DNA of 29,781 nt from CAXMST01 sp032122625 (GCA_032122625.1 JAQBGG010000080.1:1-29781); one strand, 5' to 3'; positions 11,277 to 18,941 are shown, numbered from the stretch's first letter. Translations and numbers: made by a program. Notes: a model not told the origin generated them from the sequence alone.

Positions 11277-11282
11277 CTCGGC

Positions 11283-11909
11283 ATGCAGCAGCAACGAACA
11301 GAGCGACTGGCGGCGTCACCGCCCCTGTTTGAGAACCGCTTCCTCGACTTCTTCTCGAGGGTCCACCCCAGCGTCCCCGCGATCCTTTTTGTGCCCGTCG
11401 TCGCGATCTGCGTCTGGGCCGGCTTCGACCGGGGCTATGGCGCCGGAGCCGTGATCGGTCTCTTCGCGGCAGGTCTGCTGATCTGGACTCTGACCGAGTA
11501 CTGGCTGCACCGCCTGGTCTTCCATTGGCAGCCCAAGTTCCGCGGCGGCGACAAGCTTCACTTCATCATCCACGGCATCCACCACGACCATCCAAACGAT
11601 CCGATGCGACTGGTGATGCCGCCGGCGGTTGCGATCCCGCTCGCGGCCCTGTTCTTCTGGCTGTTCACGCTGATCTTCGGGATCCCCGCCGCCTACCCGA
11701 CCTTCGCCGGATTCATCCTCGGCTACCTGATCTACGACTACACGCACTTCTACCTGCACCACTACACGCCGAAGAGCGCCACCGGCAAGCGACTGCGCGA
11801 GGTGCACATGCGCCACCACTTCCAGGATCACAGCTACGGCTTTGGCGTCTCCTCCCCATTGTGGGACGCGGTGTTCCGGACGATGCCGCGCCGCCGCAAA
11901 GCAAACTGA
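11283..11909 (+). CDS. Fatty-acid hydroxylase / sterol desaturase family, FA2H-like
   Basis: A 208-residue integral membrane diiron enzyme. Hydrophobic segments at about 31-48, 54-72, 115-135 and 138-155 frame the histidine clusters: H76 and H81 (EYWLHRLVFHW), H93/H97/H100/H101/H103 (LHFIIHGIHHDHP), H155/H159/H160 (THFYLHH), and H175/H178/H179/H183 (VHMRHHFQDH). The pattern, and the blocks NDPMRLVMPP, GYLIYDYTH and GFGVSSPLWD, match eukaryotic fatty-acid 2-hydroxylases (FA2H/Scs7) closely. The expected reaction is therefore oxygen-dependent 2-hydroxylation of acyl chains of membrane lipids; the cytochrome b5 domain of the eukaryotic enzyme is absent. The mRNA looks leaderless. Substrate and electron donor cannot be read from the sequence. 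Confidence 0.88.
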   Translation: MQQQRTERLAASPPLFENRFLDFFSRVHPSVPAILFVPVVAICVWAGFDRGYGAGAVIGLFAAGLLIWTLTEYWLHRLVFHWQPKFRGGDKLHFIIHGIHHDHPNDPMRLVMPPAVAIPLAALFFWLFTLIFGIPAAYPTFAGFILGYLIYDYTHFYLHHYTPKSATGKRLREVHMRHHFQDHSYGFGVSSPLWDAVFRTMPRRRKAN

Positions 11910-11965
11910 GCCTCACCGGTCAGGCCCCACGCGGCGACTTCGGCGCCTTCACCAGGAAGCCGGCT

Positions 11966-11985
11966 AAGTGTGGAATTCCACACTT
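11966..11985. promoter_or_regulatory. Perfect 20-bp palindrome, probable operator
   Basis: AAGTGTGGAATTCCACACTT is its own reverse complement over all 20 bases. It lies in the gap after the hydroxylase gene and 67 bases before the AT-hook protein start. A TATCCT box follows at 11989-11994, so the palindrome covers the -35 and spacer region of a likely promoter. That is the usual place for a repressor dimer site. The binding protein is unknown; self-control by the downstream gene is possible. Confidence 0.6.
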
Positions 11986-12052
11986 GTCTATCCTCGAGTA
12001 ACTGGCCACTGGGCACCCCGTCCGGTGAAACCTTCGCAATCAGGATGTGCTG

Positions 12053-12469
12053 ATGACGACTTCAGAGGCAGTTGACAAGGCCCGCGCGTTGCTCGAGGAG
12101 CGGCGCAGCGAGCTGAAGCGCGAGCTCGCGCAGATCGAGCAGGCCCTCTCCGGACTCGGCGGAGGTCGCCGCGGCCCCGGCAGGCCACGCGGCTCCGCCT
12201 CCAAGCCGGCGGGCGGCAAGCGGCGGCGCGGGCGCCGGGGCGGTACCCGCGCCGACCACGCCCACAAGTACGTGTCCGCTCACCCCGGCGCGACCGCCTC
12301 CGAGATCGCAAGCTCGATGGGGATCAAGCCCAACTACGTCTACCGCGTGATGGCCGAGCTGGAGAAGGACGGCCGCGTCCGCAAGGACGGCAAGGGCTAC
12401 CGCGCGATCGCCGAATTGGCTGTGATCGACGACGGCGCCGGCGAGGGCGGCGGCGCCGGCCAGGCGTGA
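12053..12469 (+). CDS. AT-hook and winged-helix DNA-binding protein
   Basis: A 138-residue basic protein, probably nucleoid-associated or a regulator. Residues 4-35 form a charged helix likely to dimerise (ALLEERRSELKRELAQIEQA). Residues 38-66 are Gly/Arg/Lys-rich with an AT-hook core GPGRPRG at 41-47. Residues 68-120 look like a winged helix (ATASEIASSMGIKPNYVYRV, then MAELEKDGRVRKDG). The tail is acidic and Gly-rich. The ATG has AGGA seven bases upstream; the in-frame GTG two codons earlier lies only one base after AGGA and is less likely. The combination of coiled coil, AT-hook and wHTH is H-NS/Lsr2-like in logic, but not in sequence. Confidence 0.8.
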   Translation: MTTSEAVDKARALLEERRSELKRELAQIEQALSGLGGGRRGPGRPRGSASKPAGGKRRRGRRGGTRADHAHKYVSAHPGATASEIASSMGIKPNYVYRVMAELEKDGRVRKDGKGYRAIAELAVIDDGAGEGGGAGQA

Positions 12470-12546
12470 ACGCTCTTCGACGGCTGGGCGCACCCAACGG
12501 TTCACTCGCGATCGGGGTAGGGATTGCGCTCGCGCGCCGGGCCGAA

Positions 12547-12567
12547 CGCCGCGCGGTTTGCGCGGCG
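12547..12567. terminator. GC-rich hairpin between convergent genes
   Basis: CGCCGCGC and GCGCGGCG form a perfect 8-bp stem with a GGTTT loop in the 209-bp gap between the AT-hook gene and mdh. No T-run follows on either strand, so if it stops transcription it does so weakly or with Rho. Confidence 0.4.
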
Positions 12568-12612
12568 CTGGCCTAGTGACCAGCCCCGAGAATCAGCCGC
12601 CTCCAGGTCGAA

Positions 12613-12649
12613 GTTGAAATCCGGGCCGCATACCGACCTCGATTTCAAC
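12613..12649. terminator. Inverted repeat downstream of mdh
   Basis: GTTGAAATC at 12613-12621 pairs perfectly with GATTTCAAC at 12641-12649 around a 19-base loop, about 30 bases past the mdh stop on the minus strand. It may be an mRNA 3'-end structure or a protein site. Confidence 0.3.
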
Positions 12650-12678
12650 CTCGATCAAGTCCGCGCTCGAGCCCAAGC

Positions 12679-13668
12679 TCAGTCGAGCAGGCCGAGCTCC
12701 TTGACCGTGTCGCGTTCGCCGATCAGCTCCTCGACGGAGGCATCGATCCGGCTCCGCGAGAAGTCGCTGATCTCAAGGCCCTGGACGATCTCGTAGCTGC
12801 CGCCCGAGCAGGTGCAGGGGAAGCCGGCGATGATCCCTTCCTCGACGCCGTAGCTGCCGTCGGAGGGGATCCCCATCGAGACCCAGTCCCCTTCGGGCGT
12901 GCCATTTACCCAGTCGCGAACGTGGTCGATCGCCGCGTTCGCCGCTGAAGCGGCGCTGGAGGCACCGCGGGCGTCGATGATCGCCGCCCCGCGCTTGGCG
13001 ACGGTGGGGATGAAGTCGCTCTCGACCCAGTCCCCCCCGCCAACCTCCTCGGCCGCGGCTGCGCCGCCGATCTCGGCGTGGAAGATGTCCGGGTACTGGG
13101 TCGCCGAGTGGTTGCCCCAGATCGTCATCTTCGTGATCTCATCGACCGAGGCGCCGGACTTCGAGGCGAGCTGGCTGATCGCCCGGTTGTGGTCGAGCCG
13201 CATCATCGCGGTGAAGCGCTCGTTCGGCACATCCGCCGCGTGGCTCATCGCGATCAGGGCGTTGGTGTTCGCCGGGTTGCCGACCACGAGGATCTTGACC
13301 TCGGAGTCGGCGCCGGCGTTGATCGCCTCGCCCTGGGGCTTGAAGATGCCGCCGTTGGCCTCGAGCAGGTCACCGCGCTCCATGCCCGGCCCACGCGGGC
13401 GCGCACCGACCAGCAGGCCGACGCCGCAGCCGTCGAAGGCCTTGACCGGATCGTCGTGGATGTCGATGCCGGCGAGCAGCGGGAAGGCGCAGTCGTCGAG
13501 CTCCATCGCAGTGCCCTCGGCCGCCTTGACGGCCTGTGGGATCTCGAGCAGGTTGAGGTGGACGGCGGTATCCGGACCCAGCATCTGGCCGGAGGCGATG
13601 CGAAACAGCAACGCGTAGCCGATCTGGCCGGCGGCGCCGGTGACGGTGACTTTGACGGGGGTGCTCAA
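12679..13668 (-). CDS. mdh: Malate dehydrogenase (NAD)
   Basis: A 329-residue malate dehydrogenase of the actinobacterial/cytosolic type, oxidising malate to oxaloacetate in the TCA cycle. The Rossmann motif GAAGQIGYALL is near the N-terminus, and NPANTNALI, the substrate/catalytic Asp-Arg block RLDHNRA and the catalytic histidine in IWGNHSATQYPD follow. I place the start at TTG, which has GAGGAGG nine bases upstream and gives the family N-terminus LSTPVKVTVTG. The frame remains open upstream with no family likeness. The gene follows icd by 58 bases in the same direction, so the two TCA dehydrogenases are likely cotranscribed. Confidence 0.95.
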   Translation of the reverse strand: MSTPVKVTVTGAAGQIGYALLFRIASGQMLGPDTAVHLNLLEIPQAVKAAEGTAMELDDCAFPLLAGIDIHDDPVKAFDGCGVGLLVGARPRGPGMERGDLLEANGGIFKPQGEAINAGADSEVKILVVGNPANTNALIAMSHAADVPNERFTAMMRLDHNRAISQLASKSGASVDEITKMTIWGNHSATQYPDIFHAEIGGAAAAEEVGGGDWVESDFIPTVAKRGAAIIDARGASSAASAANAAIDHVRDWVNGTPEGDWVSMGIPSDGSYGVEEGIIAGFPCTCSGGSYEIVQGLEISDFSRSRIDASVEELIGERDTVKELGLLD

Positions 13669-13726
13669 GGGGACTGTCCTCCTCGGTAGGTGTGTGCTGT
13701 GAAGTTCGAGGCTGGAGGCTAGAGAG

Positions 13727-14941
13727 CTAGCCCATCGCCTGCTGGAGGTTCTCGTCGATCGAGGCGAGGAACTCCTGGGTGGTCTGCCACTCCTGGCCGT
13801 CGCCGACAAGCAGGGCAAGGTCCTTGGTCATCCTGCCGCTCTCGACGGTCTCGATGCAGGTTCGCTCGAGCGTCTCGGCGAACTCGGCGACCGCGGGTGT
13901 GTCGTCCATCCGGCCTCGGTGGGCGAGGCCCCGGGTCCAGGCGAAGATCGAGGCGATCGGGTTGGTCGAGGTCGGATTGCCCTTCTCGTGCTCGCGGAAG
14001 TGGCGCGTGACCGTGCCATGCGCGGCCTCCGCCTCGACGGTTTTGCCGTCGGGCGTCATCAGGACGCTCGTCATCAGGCCGAGCGAGCCGAAGCCCTGGG
14101 CGACCGTGTCCGACTGCACATCGCCGTCGTAGTTCTTGCAGGCCCAGACGTAGCCGCCCTCCCACTTCATCGCCGCGGCGACCATGTCGTCGATCAGCCG
14201 GTGCTCATAGGTGATCCCGGCTGTTTCGAACTCGTCCTCGAACTCGGCCTCGAAGACCTCCTGGAAGAGATCCTTGAAGCGGCCGTCGTACTTCTTCATG
14301 ATCGTGTTCTTGGTCGAGAGGTAGACCGGGTAGCCACGATCGAGGCCATAGCGCAGCGAGGCGCGGGCGAAGTCGCGGATCGAGGAGTCGAGGTTGTACA
14401 TCGACATCGCGACGCCCCCGCCGGGGAAGTCGTAGACCTCGAGCTCGATCGGCTCTGAGCCGTCCTTCGGCGTGTAGGTCATCGTCAGCTTGCCCTCGCC
14501 GGGAACAACGAGATCGGTGGCCCGGTACTGGTCACCGAAGGCGTGGCGGCCGATGATGATCGGTTTTGTCCAGCCCGGCACCAGCCGCGGGATGTTCGAG
14601 ATCACGATCGGCTCACGGAAGATCACGCCGCCGAGGATGTTGCGGATCGTGCCGTTTGGCGAGCGGTACATCTCGCTCAGGCCAAACTCCTCGACCCGGG
14701 CCTCGTCAGGGGTGATCGTCGCGCACTTGACGCCGACGCCGTGCTCGGAGATCGCCCGGGCGGCATCGACCGTGATCTGATCCCTGGTCGCCTCGCGGCT
14801 CTGGATCGAGAGGTCGTACGGCAGCAGCTCAACGTCAAGGTAGGGGAGGATCAGCTCCTCCTTGATGAACTGCCAGATGATGCGGGTCATCTCGTCGCCG
14901 TCGAGCTCGACGACCGGGTTGGCGACCTTGATCTTGGCCAT
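13727..14941 (-). CDS. icd: Isocitrate dehydrogenase, NADP-type, homodimeric
   Basis: A 404-residue isocitrate dehydrogenase of the short homodimeric subfamily that also contains eukaryotic IDH1/IDH2. It decarboxylates isocitrate to 2-oxoglutarate. Visible blocks are PVVELDGDEMTRIIW at the N-terminus, the substrate-binding SPNGTIRNILGG, the metal-binding YDGDVQSD, and the cofactor region EAAHGTVTRHFR, whose His-x-Thr-Arg features are typical of NADP use. The ATG has GGAGG eleven bases upstream. The promoter must lie in the 79-bp gap to the divergent AidB-like gene; TAGGGT at 14981-14986 on the minus strand is a candidate -10. Cofactor choice is inferred from family and motif. Confidence 0.96.
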   Translation of the reverse strand: MAKIKVANPVVELDGDEMTRIIWQFIKEELILPYLDVELLPYDLSIQSREATRDQITVDAARAISEHGVGVKCATITPDEARVEEFGLSEMYRSPNGTIRNILGGVIFREPIVISNIPRLVPGWTKPIIIGRHAFGDQYRATDLVVPGEGKLTMTYTPKDGSEPIELEVYDFPGGGVAMSMYNLDSSIRDFARASLRYGLDRGYPVYLSTKNTIMKKYDGRFKDLFQEVFEAEFEDEFETAGITYEHRLIDDMVAAAMKWEGGYVWACKNYDGDVQSDTVAQGFGSLGLMTSVLMTPDGKTVEAEAAHGTVTRHFREHEKGNPTSTNPIASIFAWTRGLAHRGRMDDTPAVAEFAETLERTCIETVESGRMTKDLALLVGDGQEWQTTQEFLASIDENLQQAMG

Positions 14942-15020
14942 CTGAATCTGTTCCTCCGAAGTCTGGTGGCTGGACGCAGCACCCTAGATCAATGGGCCCG
15001 CGGCATGAGAAGATGCCCGT
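14942..15020. promoter_or_regulatory. Divergent promoter region icd / AidB-like gene
   Basis: Only 79 bp separate the two divergent starts. The minus strand has TAGGGT (14981-14986) with a GGAGG ribosome site for icd. The plus strand has GAAGAT (15009-15014) six bases before the AidB-like ATG and no ribosome site, a weak leaderless-type -10. A shared regulator is possible but none is seen. Confidence 0.4.
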
Positions 15021-16697
15021 ATGGCGAGGAGCGAGCGCGCAGCGCAAGGCAGTCACAAGACGCAGGCGGTCACCAACCAGTCGGTGCCGCTGCAGGACTA
15101 CAACGTCTTCACCAGCGACCGGGTTCTGCGTCAGGCGGTGAGGCGCGAGGGCGGCGACTTCGGACTCGAGGAGATCGAGCGGGCGGGGGAGTTGGCCGGA
15201 CGGGCCAAGACGATCCGCTGGGGCTTCGAGGCCGAGGCGCAGCGGCCGAAGCTCGAGACCCACGATCGATTCGGCGACCGGATCGACGAGGTCTCCTTCC
15301 ACCCGGCCTACCACGAGCTGATGAAGCTGCAGGTCAGCGGCGCCAACCACGCCCTGCCCTGGCGCCAAGGGGTGCCCGGCGCCCACGTCGCCCGCGCCGC
15401 ATCCTTCATGTGCATGAGCGCCGCCGATGCCGGCACCGGCTGCCCCGTCTCGATGACCTACTCGGCGATTCCAGCGCTGCGGATGCAGCCGGAGATCGCC
15501 GCCGAATGGGAGCCGCGCTTCGCCTCGCTCGACTACGACCCGCGGATGATTCCGGCCACCGAGAAGACCGGCGCGATGTGCGGGATGGCGATGACCGAGA
15601 AGCAGGGCGGCTCCGATGTCCGCACCAACACGACCGCCGCGGTGCCGCTGAACGGCGGCGGCCCCGGGGCCGAGTACGAGCTCACCGGCCACAAGTGGTT
15701 CTGCTCGGCGCCGATGTGCGACGCGTTCCTCGTCCTCGCTCAGACCGACGCGGGCCCCTCGTGCTTCTTCATGCCCCGCTTCACTCCCGACGGTGACCGC
15801 AACCGCTTTCACCTGCAGCGCCTCAAGGACAAGCTCGGCAACCACTCCAACGCCTCCAGTGAGGTCGAGTTCGACCGCGCCTGGGCACGGCTGCTCGGAG
15901 AGGAGGGGCGCGGCGTAGCGACGATCATCGAGATGGTCAACCACACGCGATTGGACTGTGTGCTCGGATCCACCGCGGGCACCCGCTTCGGGCTGGCCCA
16001 GGCGATCTGGCACACGACGCACCGCTCGGCCTTTGGCAAGCCGCTGATCGAGCAGCCGCTGATGCGCAACGTGCTCGCTGATCTGGCGATCGAGTCGGAG
16101 GCGGCAACCGTCGCCTCGATGTGGCTCGCGAGGCAGTTCGATGAGGCGCACGGAGGCAGCGAGGGCGCGGCGGCGCGGCGGCGCCTCGCCACTCCCGTCC
16201 TCAAGTATTGGATCTGCAAGCGGGCCCCCTACCACGCCGTCGAATGCCTGGAGTGCTTCGGCGGCAACGGCTACGTCGAGGACTCGGGGATGCCGCGACT
16301 CTTCCGCGAGAGTCCGCTGCAGTCGATTTGGGAGGGTTCGGGCAATGTCCAGGCGCTCGACGTGCTGCGGGCGATGGTCAAGAGCCCGGCCGCCGTGGAG
16401 TCGTTCTTCGCCGAGGTCGAGGAGGCGGTCGGCGCCGACAAGCGACTCGACAGATTCGCAACGGCGACCCGGGACCAGCTTGCCGACCTGGAACAGATCG
16501 AGTCGCGGGCCCGACGCATCGTCGAACGCATGGCGCTGGCGCTACAGGCCTCGCTGCTGATCCGCTTCGGGGATGAGGCGGTCGCCGACGCCTTCTGCGC
16601 CACCCGGCTGGAGGGCGACTGGGGCTTCGCCTTCGGCACCCTGCCCTCGGGCACGGACGTCGGCCGGATCCTCGATCGGCATATGCCCGCGATCTGA
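15021..16697 (+). CDS. AidB-like acyl-CoA dehydrogenase
   Basis: A 558-residue FAD flavoprotein of the acyl-CoA dehydrogenase fold, of the longer AidB type (E. coli AidB is about 540 residues). The N-terminal AidB domain NQSVPLQDYNVFTSD is typical. The FAD/substrate blocks MTEKQGGSDVRTNTT (191-205), HKWFCSAPMCDAFLVLAQ (224-241), ECFGGNGYVED (411-421) and IWEGSGNVQALD (436-447) are all intact. AidB proteins bind DNA and are induced on alkylation damage in E. coli, but many actinobacterial relatives are annotated as isovaleryl-CoA dehydrogenases. Which role applies here is open. A crotonase gene follows after 106 bp, which suggests an acyl-CoA context. Confidence 0.88.
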   Translation: MARSERAAQGSHKTQAVTNQSVPLQDYNVFTSDRVLRQAVRREGGDFGLEEIERAGELAGRAKTIRWGFEAEAQRPKLETHDRFGDRIDEVSFHPAYHELMKLQVSGANHALPWRQGVPGAHVARAASFMCMSAADAGTGCPVSMTYSAIPALRMQPEIAAEWEPRFASLDYDPRMIPATEKTGAMCGMAMTEKQGGSDVRTNTTAAVPLNGGGPGAEYELTGHKWFCSAPMCDAFLVLAQTDAGPSCFFMPRFTPDGDRNRFHLQRLKDKLGNHSNASSEVEFDRAWARLLGEEGRGVATIIEMVNHTRLDCVLGSTAGTRFGLAQAIWHTTHRSAFGKPLIEQPLMRNVLADLAIESEAATVASMWLARQFDEAHGGSEGAAARRRLATPVLKYWICKRAPYHAVECLECFGGNGYVEDSGMPRLFRESPLQSIWEGSGNVQALDVLRAMVKSPAAVESFFAEVEEAVGADKRLDRFATATRDQLADLEQIESRARRIVERMALALQASLLIRFGDEAVADAFCATRLEGDWGFAFGTLPSGTDVGRILDRHMPAI

Positions 16698-16789
16698 GCC
16701 GGCGGCGAGAGCCGAGGCCCCAGGCCGCGACGGTGCCGCTCGGCGCCTGCAAGTCACTGGGCCCGCCCGCCCGTCCCATGCGTGCCCGT

Positions 16790-16795
16790 TACGAT
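16790..16795 (+). promoter_or_regulatory. -10 box (TACGAT) for the crotonase gene
   Basis: TACGAT is followed by eight bases (CGGCGGCA) and then the ATG. There is no ribosome site, so a leaderless or nearly leaderless mRNA is likely. Confidence 0.5.
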
Positions 16796-16803
16796 CGGCG
16801 GCA

Positions 16804-17604
16804 ATGAGCGATCCCGAGCGTGTCCGCGTAACGATCTCCGACCACATCGCCGACGTCGTCCTCTCGCGGCCGGATAGCCACAACGGGCTCGACTACCGGA
16901 TGTTCGAGGCGATCAATGACGCGATCGACGAGGTTCGTTCGGACCCCAGCGTGCGGGCCGTCGTCCTCAGCGGCGAGGGACGCAGCTTCTGTGCCGGCCT
17001 CGACTTCAAGAGCGTTCTCGCCGAGGGCCGCCCGATCGAGGACTCCTTCGTGCGGCGCGAGGGCGAGATCGCGAACGAGTTCCAAAGGGTCGCCTACGGC
17101 TGGCAGGAGGTCCCGGCACCGGTGATCGCCGCGCTGCAGGGCAACTGCCTCGGCGGCGGTTGCCAGATCGCGCTCGCCGCCGATATGCGAATCGCAGCGA
17201 CGGACCTGAAGCTCTCCGTGCTCGAGATCAAGTGGGGTCTGATCCCCGACATGGGACTGACCCAGAGCCTGACGCGGCTGGTCGGGATCGACATCGCCAA
17301 GGAGCTCACCTTCACGGGTCGGATCGTCGGCGCCACGGAGGCGCAAGAGCTCGGTCTGATCACCCGCGTAGCGGAGGACCCGCTCGGCGCCGCACGCGAG
17401 TTGGCCACCGAGATCGCGACCCGCTCACCCGACGCGATCCGCCGCGACAAGCGGCTCTTTGAGCGCAGCTGGAACGCCTCCGCGGCCGAAGCGCTGGCGC
17501 TGGAGGAGGAGTTGCAGCGGGAGCTGCTCGGCTCGCCGAACCAGCTTGCAGCGGTGCAGGCCGCTCTCAGCGGCGAGCCACCGGCGTTCGCCGACCCGAG
17601 CTGA
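16804..17604 (+). CDS. Enoyl-CoA hydratase/isomerase (crotonase) family
   Basis: A 266-residue crotonase-fold enzyme acting on an acyl-CoA. The CoA/oxyanion blocks are GEGRSFCAGLDF (57-68) and ALQGNCLGGGCQIALAADMR (110-129). The hydratase glutamate after GGGC is Gln121 here, while Glu141 (VLEIKWG) and Asp149 (LIPDMG) keep the spacing of 20 and 8 residues seen in dienoyl-CoA isomerases (ECH1: Asp176, Glu196, Asp204). An isomerase-like reaction is thus more likely than plain hydration, although the first acidic residue is missing. The start is the ATG right after a TACGAT box; the frame runs back into the preceding gene without family likeness. Confidence 0.9.
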   Translation: MSDPERVRVTISDHIADVVLSRPDSHNGLDYRMFEAINDAIDEVRSDPSVRAVVLSGEGRSFCAGLDFKSVLAEGRPIEDSFVRREGEIANEFQRVAYGWQEVPAPVIAALQGNCLGGGCQIALAADMRIAATDLKLSVLEIKWGLIPDMGLTQSLTRLVGIDIAKELTFTGRIVGATEAQELGLITRVAEDPLGAARELATEIATRSPDAIRRDKRLFERSWNASAAEALALEEELQRELLGSPNQLAAVQAALSGEPPAFADPS

Positions 17605-17665
17605 ACGATGCCAGAGCGGGCAGGGTCCCGATAGCCGAGCCTGAGGCGCGGCCGCCGTCTGCGTC

Positions 17666-17671
17666 TAGAAT
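17666..17671 (+). promoter_or_regulatory. -10 box (TAGAAT) for the site-2 protease gene
   Basis: TAGAAT, then eight bases (TGGCGTCG), then ATG. A possible TTG start at 17671 would overlap the box itself and is rejected for that reason. Confidence 0.55.
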
Positions 17672-17679
17672 TGGCGTCG

Positions 17680-18885
17680 ATGCCCGCACGAGGTAGATAC
17701 ACGCTGTTCCATGTCCGTGGGATCCCGATCGGGGTCGATTGGAGCTGGTTCGCGGTCCTCTTCGTGATCATCTGGCTGCTCTCCGGCTTCTATCGCGACC
17801 TCTTGCTGGCCAGCCAGGACTCATTCGAGCCCTACGCCCTCGCCGTCGCCAGCGCCCTGCTGTTCTTCGGCTCGATCCTCCTGCATGAGCTCGGCCACGC
17901 CTGGGTCGCGCTCCGCAACGGCATCGGCATCAGCCACATCACCCTCTGGATGTTCGGCGGCGTCGCCGGTCTCGAACGTGATTCGAAGACCGCCGGCGAG
18001 GAGTTCCGGATCGCGGCGGCCGGGCCGCTGGTCACCCTGCTGATCGCCGTCGCCTGCCTGGGCATCGGCAGCGCCCTGGCGGGCAACGCGTTCTGGGAGG
18101 CGGCCGCGTTCAACGCGGGTGCGGAGGTATCCGGGCCGGTCGCTGTGCTCGCCTGGCTGGCGAACATCAATGTCCTGATTCTCCTCTTCAATCTGTTGCC
18201 CGCATTCCCGCTCGATGGCGGTCGGATCGCCCGGGCGATCGCCTGGAAGCTGACCGGCGATCGCGAGCGCGCGACGGGCTTTGCCGCCCGGCTCGGCCAG
18301 GGCTTCTCGTTCCTGTTCATCGCCGGCGGAATCCTGATCGCGCTCACCACCAGCGCGGTCATCTCCGGCATCTGGCTCGCCGTGATCGGTTGGATGCTCG
18401 GCCAGTCGGCCCGGGCGACGGTCGTCCGCAACGAGCTCAATCGGCGGATCGGCGAGGTCTCGGTGGCCGACGTGATGGACGCCGACCCGGTCGCGATTCG
18501 TGACGACGCAAGCGTCGAGATCGCTCTCGACGAGTACTTCCTCCGCTACCAGTGGCCGTGGTTCCCGGTCGTCGACGCCGGCCGCCGCTTCGTCGGCCTG
18601 ATCAACCGCGGCGCCGCCGACTCGGTGCCGGAACCGAGCCGTGCCACCCAGCCGATCTCAGAGCTGCTCGATCGCTCGGCCTCCAGCACCGAGCAGCAGA
18701 TTCGCGACGATGCCCCGCTCGAAAGCCTGATCGGCAACACCGAACTGCGCCGCCTCGGCGCCCTCGCCGCGATCGACGAGCAGGGCCGTCTCTCCGGTGT
18801 GATCACGCTGGAGCAGGTCGGCCGCGCCCTGCGCGAGGCGATCGGCGACGGGCCCGAGGCAACCGGTCAGAGCTTCTCCCGCTGA
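17680..18885 (+). CDS. Site-2 protease (M50) with CBS domains
   Basis: A 401-residue intramembrane zinc metalloprotease. The catalytic HELGH is at 69-73 within a membrane segment, and the third zinc ligand Asp179 is in NLLPAFPLDGG (171-181). About six hydrophobic segments span residues 22-245. The cytoplasmic C-terminal half holds a pair of CBS domains (about 262-315 and 335-390), an architecture known from the SpoIVFB-like/Rip3 group of M50 proteases, where CBS domains sense nucleotides. Such proteases usually cleave membrane-bound anti-sigma factors or other regulators; no candidate substrate is in the window. The leaderless-type promoter sets the ATG start. Confidence 0.93.
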   Translation: MPARGRYTLFHVRGIPIGVDWSWFAVLFVIIWLLSGFYRDLLLASQDSFEPYALAVASALLFFGSILLHELGHAWVALRNGIGISHITLWMFGGVAGLERDSKTAGEEFRIAAAGPLVTLLIAVACLGIGSALAGNAFWEAAAFNAGAEVSGPVAVLAWLANINVLILLFNLLPAFPLDGGRIARAIAWKLTGDRERATGFAARLGQGFSFLFIAGGILIALTTSAVISGIWLAVIGWMLGQSARATVVRNELNRRIGEVSVADVMDADPVAIRDDASVEIALDEYFLRYQWPWFPVVDAGRRFVGLINRGAADSVPEPSRATQPISELLDRSASSTEQQIRDDAPLESLIGNTELRRLGALAAIDEQGRLSGVITLEQVGRALREAIGDGPEATGQSFSR

Positions 18886-18892
18886 GTCAGCT

Positions 18893-18928
18893 GGAGCTGA
18901 AAGGGAGGCAGCCCCACCTGACAGCTCC
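18893..18928 (+). terminator. Stem-loop after the site-2 protease gene
   Basis: GGAGCTG (18893-18899) pairs with CAGCTCC (18922-18928), with a smaller GGG/CCC stem inside the loop. It lies just before the sdhC -10 box. There is no T-run, so it is a weak terminator or a regulatory element. Confidence 0.3.
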
Positions 18929-18935
18929 CGGCGCA

Positions 18936-18941
18936 TAGAAT
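18936..18941 (+). promoter_or_regulatory. -10 box (TAGAAT) of the sdhCAB operon
   Basis: TAGAAT ends seven bases before a GTG that opens a nine-codon reading frame. The expected start site falls at or within a base or two of this GTG. The -35 region is not recognisable. Confidence 0.5.

Noticed and set aside
11020..11282. HspR (HAIR) or HrcA (CIRCE) operator upstream of the Hsp20-Lon cluster
   Set aside because: I looked for CTTGAGT-N7-ACTCAAG and TTAGCACTC-N9-GAGTGCTAA. The nearest match, CTTGACTCACTCG near 11023, fits neither.
11033..11284. N-terminal extension of the four-cysteine protein to 165 residues
   Set aside because: The extension crosses the divergent promoter and start of the hydroxylase gene and is Arg-rich with no pattern; the GTG at 11032 with GAGAGAG upstream is better.
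13669..13818. ATG-initiated extension of malate dehydrogenase by 50 residues
   Set aside because: It would cover the icd-mdh gap, including the GAGGAGG ribosome site and the end of icd; the TTG start gives the family N-terminus.
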